A DNA stretch of 64,000 bases from Icerya purchasi. Its lineage: Eukaryota; Arthropoda; Insecta; Hemiptera; Monophlebidae. The notes under the pieces are model-generated. The model saw only the letters and a list, made by a program, of their open reading frames with translations. It ran no database searches and was not told the DNA's origin. The DNA lies in NCBI GenBank assembly GCA_039619475.1, contig CM077116.1, forward strand, positions 299,998,464-300,062,463, read 5' to 3'. The position numbers and the translations under genes were made by a program. Positions 35,480-64,000 of this stretch are shown in pieces. How positions within the stretch are numbered: the stretch's first letter is position 1; the number at the start of each line of letters is the position of its first letter.

Positions 35480-36485
35480 AAATGGACTCTTAGATATAGC
35501 CTTTTATTTTCCCATTTTACTCTCTTTTTTTTTTTTTTTCTGTTAGCATATATTATTGTTGATGTTATCAATAACAGTAATTTTTCTCCTTTCAATCTTC
35601 TCCTACAATGATTAAATGTTTCTTTAATAATTTGTATTATTTTCTCTCATTTATACTTGTTATAAAAAATATTGTTATCGGGTATAATAACTACAATTTT
35701 CTTATTTTTGTTATCTATTTACCTATTGTGGTTTATGGGTCATCCCTTGTTGGTAAATCCTCCTAAAAAACTGAAAAAACTTCGCCTCATCTTTGATTTC
35801 TTCTTTTTTTCTTTGCAGTGTTCACCTGTTATTGTGACCTGTCATTTACACTCTAGACATAGTTCCTTTCCTTATTGCTTTTCTGTTTTTCATTTATATC
35901 TTCTATATTTTGCCCTATTCCCCCTTTTAGTTCGCTTTTTATATGTGATGCAGATTATATATGTATATTTTTTGAATATTTTTCTATCACTGATGAACCT
36001 TATTTCTATTCGTCACTTTTACTAATGGATCTCCCTACTCTTTGGCAGGTACTGTACAAAACTGTATTATATAATTATTGATTCTATGTTAAAGTATTTC
36101 TTCGTTCTATGTGAATTCTTTGATTATTGTAAAAATTAATAAAGAAATTTGAATTTTGAGTTAATTCCTCCTCATCTTTAGTAAATTTTTATTGAACTTT
36201 TGTGGTATAGTTTTTTCATTATTTATGACTGTCGTGGATTTATACACTTCCGTTAATGATTTGTGCAGTCATTTTATAAAAATGTTATAAAAACTTTTTA
36301 TAGACTATAAGCTGTTTTATAAAAATACTACAAAATATACCAATTCTACGACACTTTTAACTTTAATTTTTAACCATGGAGCAAAAAGAAAAGAAAAAAG
36401 AACAAAATTGATAAAACATCGATTACTTACAGATATCGATTTTTGATATCACATTATCAGCCGGAAAAAGTATTGGTTTTTTAGT
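35480..36485. other. Region upstream of glycyl-tRNA synthetase, no separate gene
   Basis: T-rich to about 36180, then AT-rich. The promoter should lie here, but I see no TATA or initiator that I would defend. Confidence 0.35.
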
Positions 36486-36513
36486 TTGAGGTTTAGTGGA
36501 ATGTAAATATTGT

Positions 36514-36693
36514 ATGCGTGTTTTTCCCTTCCACATGATTTCGTATTGTTCATTATGTAGTAATATTTCATCTGTTTACAATAAAACATTTATTAGAAAG
36601 TTATTTCTTACTAGAGTTTTCAGTTGTAATCGGCGTGTGTGGGGGACTAAGAAGTTACATAGGAACGTAAAGTTACATTTTAATCTAAATATT
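36514..36693 (+). CDS. GlyRS: In-frame N-terminal extension of glycyl-tRNA synthetase, probable mitochondrial presequence
   Basis: The frame is open upstream of the cytosolic ATG (36694) back to ATG 36514, with a second in-frame ATG at 36535 and a stop (TGA, 36487-36489) before them. The 60-residue extension has about 11 Lys/Arg and no Asp or Glu, and is rich in Ser, Phe and Leu, for example KTFIRKLFLTRVFSCNRR. That is the composition of a mitochondrial targeting peptide. Animal GARS genes are known to make both isoforms by alternative initiation from one transcript. The open frame and composition are seen; the targeting role is inferred. Confidence 0.75.
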
Positions 36694-55663
<18,970 letters not shown>

Positions 55664-55735
55664 TAAGAATGTAGAGTTTAACAAACCAATAATAAGTATT
55701 TCCTATTTTGTATTTTGTGAATGTTTCTAGTAAAC

Positions 55736-55741
55736 AATAAA
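55736..55741 (+). terminator. Polyadenylation signal of the glycyl-tRNA synthetase gene
   Basis: AATAAA lies 73 bp after the TGA stop in the sense strand and is followed by T/G-containing sequence (ATGTTTATGC). Confidence 0.7.
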
Positions 55742-56490
55742 TGTTTATGCACACTGAAAACTAAACTGCTAACGTTTATAGTTTATTTACCGCTGCGATT
55801 AACAACGTCTTCTTATCAATGGGGCTAGTTCAGGTTGTACGTGTTTGTAGCAGTTTTGCGAAGAGTTAAATAGCTCTCTATAATTTAATTAGATTATTAT
55901 TCGTTTGCTGCAGTAGTTTTAAGCATGGTAAAATTGCGCTTGAATTTTTCCGTCAACGCTCAAATTTTAAACAAGCAAAGATTAAGAGTTTCAGCTCTGT
56001 AAATGATTTTTAAGTGTATCGAATAAATATTAGGAAATGAGTTTATATTTTATTTAGTCATTAAGTTGAATTTTTAAATTTGGTAATTGCATAACGATTA
56101 AAATAAATTACTAGTAAAATTTAATTATACAAATAAGTTAAACGTGATTAAAACTAAAATTCAATTTACAATTTTGAATGTAGTAAAATAATATTAAAAA
56201 GTCAAGAGATTGTAAGATTATCAAATAAAAACCATATGAAACATATAAACATTTCTCGCGAAATAGTAATAATCTGCCTAATTTATTGCACACTGATGCA
56301 TTTCGAATCTTCATGATCACATTAATGGTAATTTAAAATGAAAACAGCGTAAAAAAATATAAATCGATTTTCAAAAAGTCGATTAAAAATGAGATCGATT
56401 ATTATTTAAAAAAAAAAAAAAAAATGGTAAAGGTGATTAATAATTAAAAATTGAATTGTAAATGGATAAAATAATGGTAAGTAATCATTA

Positions 56491-56525
<35 letters not shown>

Positions 56526-57342
56526 TTTTATTGTAGTCATCGATCTCATTTATAATCAACTTTTCAAAATCGATATTTATTTTTAGGATTCCGTACACAT
56601 GTAATGTACAGAATCTTAATAAGATGGTTTAGAAATGACAAAAGTCTCTCAATTAAAATATGCAATAACTGACAAACGGTCTGACTTATAAACTTCAAAT
56701 TTGGAACATAAATTACAATTAAAATTCTCTTTAAAACGACCTATAACTTGAAGCTGACTGATTACTCTGGGCGGCAAAAAAACCAAAAAACAGTCAAGAA
56801 TATATAAAATATTTAAAAGGACCTCAAAAATCACTTTAAAAAAATCATAACTCATCACCAGATAAACCTTTAAAGGTGAAATTTAAAATATAAAATAGAA
56901 TGCGGAAGTTCTTTCATAAAATCAAAATAAAAGCAAATATAAAACATAATATAAATTATAAACACAACTGTGATCTTAAAATAATTCTAAATAATGTAAA
57001 TAACTGCGTTACAGCTGAAAGCTTATTTTACAGTTAAGTTATGAGATAGAACGGACATAATTCTAATAACAGAATGATAATAGGTTTCCCAGAATATAAT
57101 ACAATAAATAATAAATCCGCCGCTGTCCGTCATCTCAATTGATATAAACTTTCGACTAATATTAAATGATCGGTCGTATAGCATCTTAGTTTTTTCCTTT
57201 TCTAATTTACTGATTAAAAATGTGTATTTCTCCTTTAGTAAACCGTTAGAACCGTACTTTTAAATGCGTTACATAACGCGCTAACAAAATTCCAATGCAC
57301 ACAAATCTCTTAATAACTAGCGATCTCAATATTCGGTCAATA
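55742..57342. other. Intergenic between glycyl-tRNA synthetase and the hAT relic, no gene
   Basis: AT-rich, with two inverted homopolymer regions: A-run at 56408-56423 and T-run at 56490-56518, flanked by related CGATTTTGAAAAGT and AATCGAT sequences that suggest an inverted repeat of about 200 bp (about 56360-56580). Confidence 0.4.
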
Positions 57343-57350
57343 CTCTAGAG

Positions 57351-58604
57351 CAGCGGTTGCCAAAGTGGGTTCCGCGAAGGGGTCACTGGGGTTCCGCAAG
57401 AAAATCATCTGGGGTGGCCCATCAACGGGAAAAACCGGGAAACGGAGAATAAGCCAAAAAATTTTCGTAAAACAGGAAAGAAATAGAAATAGCCAAAAGA
57501 GATATTTTCGATAAGAGGAAAACATTTAAATTAAAAAATAAAAGCGTTGTTTTAATATATTTCGCTCAATAATAAATTATGAAGCCCTTTCTTATTTACA
57601 TCAAATACACACTGTCGATAAGCCTCGTTAATAGTCACAAAGAAACTGCGTTCCTTTTCCGGTGTCTATTTTTTCGCTTAAAGCAACTTTTTTTTTATAA
57701 CAGCGGACCGACCGCCTATTTTGGCTTATGAAATTAGCTCATCTTGTTGAAATCGTTTCAAGGAAAAGCAATAACCATATTTACTGCGAGTGACAAAATA
57801 ACAACAGCTCTAAAAAGGAAATTAAATTTCTGGATGATTTCTTGCATGGCAAAAAAAAAAACGTTGAATTTTTTCTACTTTTAAATGAAATTCTACAAGA
57901 AAACATGATAGAATTACCAACTGAAAATCAAAACATCATTAGTGAACATTTGGCGAACCCGTTAAAAACTTTGTCAGAATACCGATTACCGATAATGACA
58001 TCGACTGGGTACAAAATTCATTTATCATAAACTTTATCAATGCTGGAATGCGAATCACTCATTGATATTCAGAGTTCAACTGTTTTAAATACACATTTAA
58101 ATCGCTGTCACTCATCGAGTTTTGGGTTAGTATTAAAAATGAATATATCCTGAAGTAGCCAAGAAGACTATTTTAACTCTGCTCCCTTTTATAACTCGAT
58201 ATATAGATGCCAAACAGGCCTTTCAACTTATACATAAACGAAAAATAAATTCAGGAGCAAGTTGGATGCTATTCCGGATGTACGCAAATTATAACTGTCG
58301 GATATTAAACTAAGTTTTAAAACCATTATTAGTAAAACAGTGGTTCATTCTTCATATTAATTTGTTTAAACATTTTTATTAAATAGCTTTTATTTTGATA
58401 TATTTGAAATTGCGATACCTTTTATTATAAGCTAATAGAATGTGGAATCGTAGTAAAAGTTGTAAGTAAAAAGAAAATAATCGAATTTGGTTTACATATC
58501 AACACAATTACACTTGTTAATTTTTCATTTGGCATTAAGGGTTCCATAAAATAAAATTCATTTTATAAGGATTCCGCCATAATGAAAGCTCGGAAACCGC
58601 GCTG
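57351..58604 (+). mobile_element. hAT transposon relic
   Basis: The left end CAGCGGTTGCCAAAGTGG and right end (reverse complement CAGCGCGGTTTCC) are hAT-type. An 8-bp target duplication CTCTAGAG / CTCAAGAG (57343-57350 and 58605-58612) has one mismatch and the CTAG centre preferred by hAT elements. Length 1,254 bp, so much of the transposase has been deleted. Confidence 0.8.
57780..58320 (+). pseudogene. hAT transposase fragment (ZBED5/FAM200-like group)
   Basis: Reads FFLLLNEILQENMIELPTEN, HLANPLKTLSEYRLP, then after a stop ECESLIDIQSSTVLNTHLN and, in another frame, KNKFRSKLDAIPDVRK. These match the C-terminal half of ZBED5-like hAT proteins (HL..L...F..YFP; LIDLQ.D..LK..F; AGFS..T..K.K.RN.L). 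Several stops; not functional. Confidence 0.65.
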
Positions 58605-58719
58605 CTCAAGAGAACCAAAAATTCCGGAAAGAAAGTTAATCCTCGCATTGTTGGCTAAATGCGATCTCGCGACAAATAAAAAAATAAAATAAAAATTATC
58701 TTCAGGAACGCTAATGAAA

Positions 58720-60650
58720 AAGTGTGATAGACCGGATCATAGTTTCCCTGAGCGCTCTTCATCGCTGAACTAATATCAAGGTCTCTAGCGATGAATGCTT
58801 GTCAGATCACGAATTTATCATCTTCAGGTGTACGCACACTACCGGTAGAATTATACTGAAGATTCTATTAAAAAAAACAAAAAATCCTGTACCGAAAACA
58901 AGCCAAAAAGAAGTCGATTACAGTTACAGAAGAATATTGAAAAAAATAAAATAAACAAAGCCAAATTAGACTCCTAGAAATCCAAAAATATGAAACCTTG
59001 GGACTCAAGCTAAAAAATTGCATTCTAAAAACTGTAAACAGACCGAACAAAATACCGTTATTAACAAAACAAAACGGCACCCTTCAAAAAACACAGATGA
59101 TCTTAATTACTATCTATTATGTCTATTCCCAGACGAAAGGGTTACTGCGGACAGGATCGGATCACACCTAGTAAATGAATCCCATCCGTCGCTGTTATCT
59201 AACTAACGCGTTTTACAAAATGATAAAAAACCAACATTGGATAAAGACCATTTAAGCCGCATAATTAAGAACCTTAAAAATAACAAAGCTGCGGAGCCGC
59301 CGGACACTATCGCAAACGAACAATTTAAAATCTTGTACAACCGTTGCCTCTCCTTTATAGAGAATATAGTCTGCAAAAATAATTCTCTCAATGGCATGTT
59401 TCCCGCAGGCACGGAGAGAAGTCAACATGATTCTCCAAAACAGAAATTCTATTACGACCCCTGCGATGTTAAATCCTCAAAATATCAGTAAAATATGCGA
59501 CAAAACATGCAGTAAATTATATATAGTATATAAGATAAAGCAAGGTTTTATGGCATTAGACTCAAAAGTGTTTTGAACAACGCTGGTATCCGGCACTGTT
59601 CAGAGAGTTAAAGGAATAGCAGAGACCTATACACGCTATTATCTATACTAAAACGATACGTAGAGAATAGCCGTGTATCCTTACAGGTCAGTAATGGAAC
59701 AGGTCACAAAATTATCAGTGCCGGTTGCCGACAGCGAAACGTTCTAGGACCTTTTTTATGGAATATTTACGTTAAAAAAAAAAAAACAAAAACTGAAAGG
59801 GAATTATAAAAGCGCGGTAGACTTATATGCGTTTATACGGATGATCCGACTTTTATTATAACGGGACGTAGCAAAAGGGAACTAGAAATTGCAGCTAACA
59901 AATTCAATAAGTAACCAGCTGAATTCCAATTACAACTGTCAATAGAAAAATGTCTGGTTTGTTTCTTTACGAAGTCCTTAAAAATAAATAGGGAAAATAT
60001 TAACGTACCTACAAAAAGGAGCTAAATTGCAGGTAGCAGAACAAGTTTCCAAACTAAATAGTAAATACTGGCAACTTACAAGAGTTTGCCAAAATAAGAT
60101 AGGATTTTAATTGGAATAAGGCGGGAATTTTGTCCTAAAACCGGGGGAAAAAAAATAAAAATGGCGAAAAACGATATTTTTAATAAGAAAAAAATCATGT
60201 GTAGCGAAAATTGAATGCATTTTTTATTGTACTTTACTTTAAATAAAAATTACGAAATTCTGTTTGATCACTACGGCAATCAGATATTATCAATATTAAA
60301 AATAAAAAGAAAAATCCGTCCTTCTTTTTGTACAATTCTGGTAATCGGGAAATCGGGAGGATTTGGACCGGGACAACTAGGAATTTAAAAATAATATTTG
60401 AGTGGCCACCATATGTCGTAGAACTATAATTTATGGAGCACCAGTAATCGAAAATACTTTGAGCTACTGTAGTTCCGTTATTATCAAACGAGTGCTTCCA
60501 AAACTTCCAAAAAGCAATTATATTCTATGGAAATTTGTCACTACATTACGCGTATTTTCTTTTTGAAGCTGTAATTCTTTCTTAAGATCTGAACACAAAA
60601 AGGAACATAAACTGCTACTTGAGAGCGGTGGTATACGGATGTGTTTATTA
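58720..60650 (+). pseudogene. R1-like non-LTR retrotransposon relic
   Basis: Across frames: endonuclease end (SDECLSDHEFIIFRC), RT fingers (LSRIIKNLKNNKAAEPPDTI), a region with CRQRNVLGPFLWNIYV (usually CPQGSVLGPLLWNI.Y), a YTDDPTFII-like catalytic area and a thumb phrase IIYGAPVIENTLSYCSSVII followed by KRVLPKLPKSNYIL. These are R1-clade signatures. Numerous stops; the part at 60050-60400 is too decayed to read. Inserted between the hAT relic and the CNTD1-like gene. Confidence 0.6.
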
Positions 60651-62366
60651 TAAATTTTGCGGCAACAGCGATCGAGCATGTACATAATTATACGTACGAT
60701 AACTGCCCGCGAACTAAATTTAATATACCCGGTGAAAGAGTCAATATGAGAACGGCTGAACGGAATGCCACTGGTATTTTCGACGGCTTTTAACGCATTT
60801 TCTATTTTCGCGCCTACAGATCATTACATTTTCATTTGAATATTGCGCGTGATTTATATGTAGCCTAGAATAAGGTAAAAATAAAACACACAATTATTTT
60901 CGTATCGAAATACTTAGATTTAATGAAGTATAACACATTTCACCTGCGATGTCGTGCGACAAGAAAAAAGTATCGATTTCATTTCTCGTCGACAGGTTCG
61001 AGTAATGGCAAAATTTTCGCCTAATCGAGAGGAATGACTTTTTTTATAAACGTATTTCTTAGTCGATATAAAAACTAAAAGTGAAAAGCGACAACTTTCA
61101 AAGATACAACGAGGAACTAAGTTGCCGATGGATAAAATTCTTTACTCGACAATAGAAAACAATTATAATTAGCCGTTGCCTCGCAACGCAATTAATAGCT
61201 AGTTTTAATTTAATATTTAGAGCATCTGTCTTTCCTACCCGGGTCTCTAACTTTTTGCTTCCATTAATAGACGATAGCATTTTATTTAGTTTTTCGCTAC
61301 GTTAATGATGTTTTTTAATTGATCAAGTAAAAGTGTTGACTGTTTTAAATTTTTTTTTTTCTTCTTTTAAATTGCCACCGAAATTCCATCATATACACAG
61401 TATTAGGCGCGTTGAACCATAACATTTTTTTTTTTGCGCCAGTGAAAGTACGTCTTAAATTAGGGACTTTCGTTAGGTCCATTTTAATTTTAAGTTATTT
61501 CTCCTTTTTCGCGGTGTATTTTTATCAGTTTTAACATCTTTTTTTTTTTTTTTTTTTTTTACGTTTTGTAGCTCTCGAATTGCGAGCGATTAAATTATTG
61601 CGACCGATTCCGAGTATTTTCCTTGTTTTACTTTTAATCTTACTTCCGTCAGTTTTATCTCTTTCGATGCAATGTTAATTTACTGATTTCATTTATCTTC
61701 TCCTCCTATTATTTACAACAGTTGTCTGCCTTTCCTCATCAGTACCTCCCAGTTCCTAGTTTATTTAATTTTCATCACTCCTCGTATTGACATTTTGCAA
61801 CTTTGCACTCTATTTTCTCTCTCTTTCATCACCTGCCCGCGCATACATACGCGTGCTGTAAACATTTTACACGAGTCTTATAACGAAGTTTATATGAAAC
61901 GAAATTTCGTTATACTTTTCTTTCGCCAAAATATAACGTATGTTCCGCGCCTCTAATATATCTAACATACTATTCGTCTATTCAATAGCTTCTATTTCTG
62001 TCATCTTTATTTTGCTGATGATTTTGTGTCAATCTATTGCTCTTCTTCTACAGCTACCTCTGGAAAGTTCGCCCTCCCCTCATTATCTACCCCTTTAATT
62101 CCTTTAACCGGTTATCTCTTTTTTCACACCTTTCGTGCGCGCACTGCATTTAACTTTTTAGTCTGATGACTTTCTTTTTTTTTTCCCCCATTCTGGTTCA
62201 TAGCAAAAACGTGTCAGACTTGGCTGTTAATTTTTTTTTTGTAACGTTTTCCTCTAGAGAGTTCTTATTCAGCACGGCGAAAATCACGTAACTTCATTGA
62301 CGCCGGGAATAGATAATCCCTTGAATACTTTTATAAATAGCATCTTTCTACGACGATTCGACGCTT
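60650..62366. other. Intergenic downstream of the CNTD1-like gene, no gene
   Basis: T-rich with several T runs (61348, 61540-61560). Open frames here lack domains. Confidence 0.4.
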
Positions 62367-62372
62367 TTTATT
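62367..62372 (-). terminator. Candidate polyadenylation signal for the CNTD1-like gene
   Basis: AATAAA on the minus strand about 175 nt after the TAG stop. It is the first canonical signal I see downstream, so it is a plausible 3' end. Confidence 0.45.
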
Positions 62373-62545
62373 AACAATACTTCGATACAGGACAAATGGA
62401 GTTTCATTTTCGATTTAATTTATAAAACTTTTGGCCGCGGACAAGGACGAAAATCGACCGAAAGAAATATCATGTAAAAAATTTTGAAATAATCTCTCTT
62501 CAAGATGTGCATACGCTATTTTCTTCCGGTTTCGTTGGTCGGTTC

Positions 62546-63206
62546 CTATTCGATAATGATGCGATAGACGATGTTAACTGTGGCATTTATCTCTTCCACG
62601 GAATACTGTACGTAATCGGAGACCTTCGACTTAATCATCTGCTGTTTATAGTTGTCGTGCGGATAGCAAATGTGACTGGCGGTGAACAGTATGGTTGCCG
62701 AATAGAACAGAGCGTCCCAAGCCGCTCTCAATAATTTCTGCGGACTATCGTCGTTGCTTGCCGCGACCGTTTCAGACATCGTTCGCTGCGACGTCAGTTT
62801 CGAATATATCTCGCCGAATCGCAGGTAAACTATATCGATGATCTTAATCAGCGTATCTTGCAAGCTACTGTCCACATCGAGTTTTACCAAATTTATGATA
62901 GCGTTCACGTATGTGAGCAAGGTTGGAATGTTTACGGAGTAGTTCAGACACTGCAACACTCGCATCTCCGACTCTCCAACGCGTTTCTTCGTATACGGTT
63001 TATCGATGTACCTGAAAAATTCCAGACATTTCCTCGTATTCAACTTTATAGAGTGAGAGCAGAATTTCGATGACAGCTGAATGCACGATACCATTCGCAG
63101 TAGTGTCTGACTTTCCAGTTGCGAGCCGACTGATTTTAGATTCGCGCCTTGCTCCCATTTCTGTAGGTGCGTTTGTTTGATTTTATCGTAATACGAATTG
63201 GTAAAT
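62546..63206 (-). CDS. Cyclin-like protein resembling CNTD1, terminal coding exon
   Basis: The acceptor TTTCACATTTCAG (AG at 63208-63207) opens an exon whose first base completes a split codon. It then encodes about 219 residues to TAG at 62548-62546. The segment FTNSYYDKIKQTHLQKWEQG, the cyclin-box phrase KKRVGESEMRVLQCLNYSVN followed by IPTLLTY, and the spacing to a C-terminal LLRAAWDALFYSATILFTAS helix match the second half of cyclin N-terminal domain-containing protein 1. In mouse CNTD1, like worm COSA-1, is a nuclear meiotic factor that promotes crossover designation. Upstream exons were not found between 63207 and 64000, so the N-terminal half of the cyclin box lies outside the window or behind a long intron. 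Another divergent cyclin is possible. The open frame shows no damage. Confidence 0.8.
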
Positions 63207-64000
63207 CTGAAATGTGAAAAACGAGACTGTTGTTACGAGCCGAGGGGAAACTTTTGATTTTCAAAGCAATTAACAAATCATCGATATTAATTTTAACAGC
63301 AACAACGCTGGTTGTTTTGTACCTTTAATCGCATCATTATAGTTTATTTATTTTTCCTATATCGCGTGGAACTTTTTTTTTTTTTTTTTTTTTTTGCTTA
63401 TAAATCCCCTTTCACCCACCGTAAAAACATACTACTTAAGAAACGTAAAAATGTAGTTGTTACGAGATATGGCGATACCAAGAGTGGTGCAGAAAGGGAA
63501 GATTTGAGTACTGTAAGAATTAGATAATTCCATTTCGGTTCGTTACAATCGTAGCGACTACGTTGTAATCGAACTCCGGCGGTTTTTTGATTAAGATTTC
63601 GATAATTGAAGAAAAAATACTTTCAACGTTGTTGTTATATGCCAATTTCTCATCTCTGTTTTGCGATTTATGAAATTTTTTCCATGTTTTCTATTTATAT
63701 ATTTGTTTTATTTTTTTTTTGCGCTCGGCTTTATATAAATACGGGCCTTTTTAATAAAGTACCGAATGTTTATCCGTCCGGGGAAGGCTTTGTTTCAATA
63801 TTTAGATTACTTAAAATTTTTTCGCGCGCCAAAGTTCGTCCCAAAAGCAAAACTCCATTGCGGTTTTTAAAAAAAATTATTTTCAATGTCACTTAAAAAA
63901 GCAGCCATATTATTTTAAATATTTTTCCAATAAAATTCTGCGGTATAAAATATTAAATGTAAATATGGCTGCGTTAATATCATTTTTTTTTTTTTTTTAT
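63207..64000. other. Probable CNTD1-like intron, no exon found
   Basis: Sequence upstream (minus-strand sense) of the terminal exon. No acceptor/donor pair enclosing cyclin-like sequence was seen. Confidence 0.4.

Noticed and set aside
36496..36513. Extending the synthetase N-terminus to 36496
   Set aside because: The codon there is GTG, not ATG; the first in-frame ATG is 36514.

Overview
The window is AT-rich animal nuclear DNA, almost certainly from an arthropod and most likely an insect. It has small exons with GT..AG splice sites separated by introns of up to about 10 kb. It also holds a dense mix of I-like, R1-like, jockey-like and RTE-like non-LTR retrotransposons, a BEL/Pao LTR element, hAT, Merlin-like and mariner-like DNA transposons, MITEs and satellite DNA. 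I cannot name the species. Three host genes can be supported. (1) On the minus strand, the first three coding exons of an SLC5-family sodium/solute symporter lie at 21873-21698, 14053-13894 and 4093-4024; the rest of the gene should lie left of the window. (2) On the plus strand, a complete glycyl-tRNA synthetase gene of 14 coding exons spans 36694-55663. It gives an uninterrupted 2,052-nt reading frame and has an in-frame basic N-terminal extension that looks like a mitochondrial presequence. (3) On the minus strand at the right edge, the last coding exon of a cyclin-like protein (63206-62546) resembles the meiotic crossover factor CNTD1. 

Layout. 1-21,900 is the SLC5 5' half. Its introns hold a Merlin-like foldback, an RTE-like relic, a 6.6-kb element with near-identical inverted repeats of about 680 bp (4503-11099) that itself contains a truncated I-like retrotransposon, two further I-like relics, a MITE and Helitron-like termini. 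21,900-36,500 is intergenic. It contains a coiled-coil repeat relic, a tRNA-derived SINE, a MITE and a degenerate satellite of about 160-bp monomers arranged as a four-monomer higher-order repeat of about 650 bp, which was later split by a 4-kb I-like retrotransposon. A mariner-like relic and about 90-bp repeats follow. 36,500-55,740 is the glycyl-tRNA synthetase gene. Its 8.4-kb intron 12 holds a nested insertion: a jockey-like element with 10-bp target duplications, itself interrupted by a young BEL/Pao element with 391-bp LTRs differing at three positions and a 5-bp duplication. 55,740-64,000 has a hAT relic, an R1-like relic and the CNTD1-like exon. 

The most unusual object is the BEL/Pao element. 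Between intact LTRs it encodes only Gag, zinc knuckles and a protease-like domain, followed by about 360 residues of Ser/Gln-rich sequence where reverse transcriptase should begin. RT, RNase H and integrase are absent, and each LTR carries a stem-loop very close to the histone mRNA 3' stem-loop. Identifications come from reading translations by eye against remembered family patterns; no database search was run.
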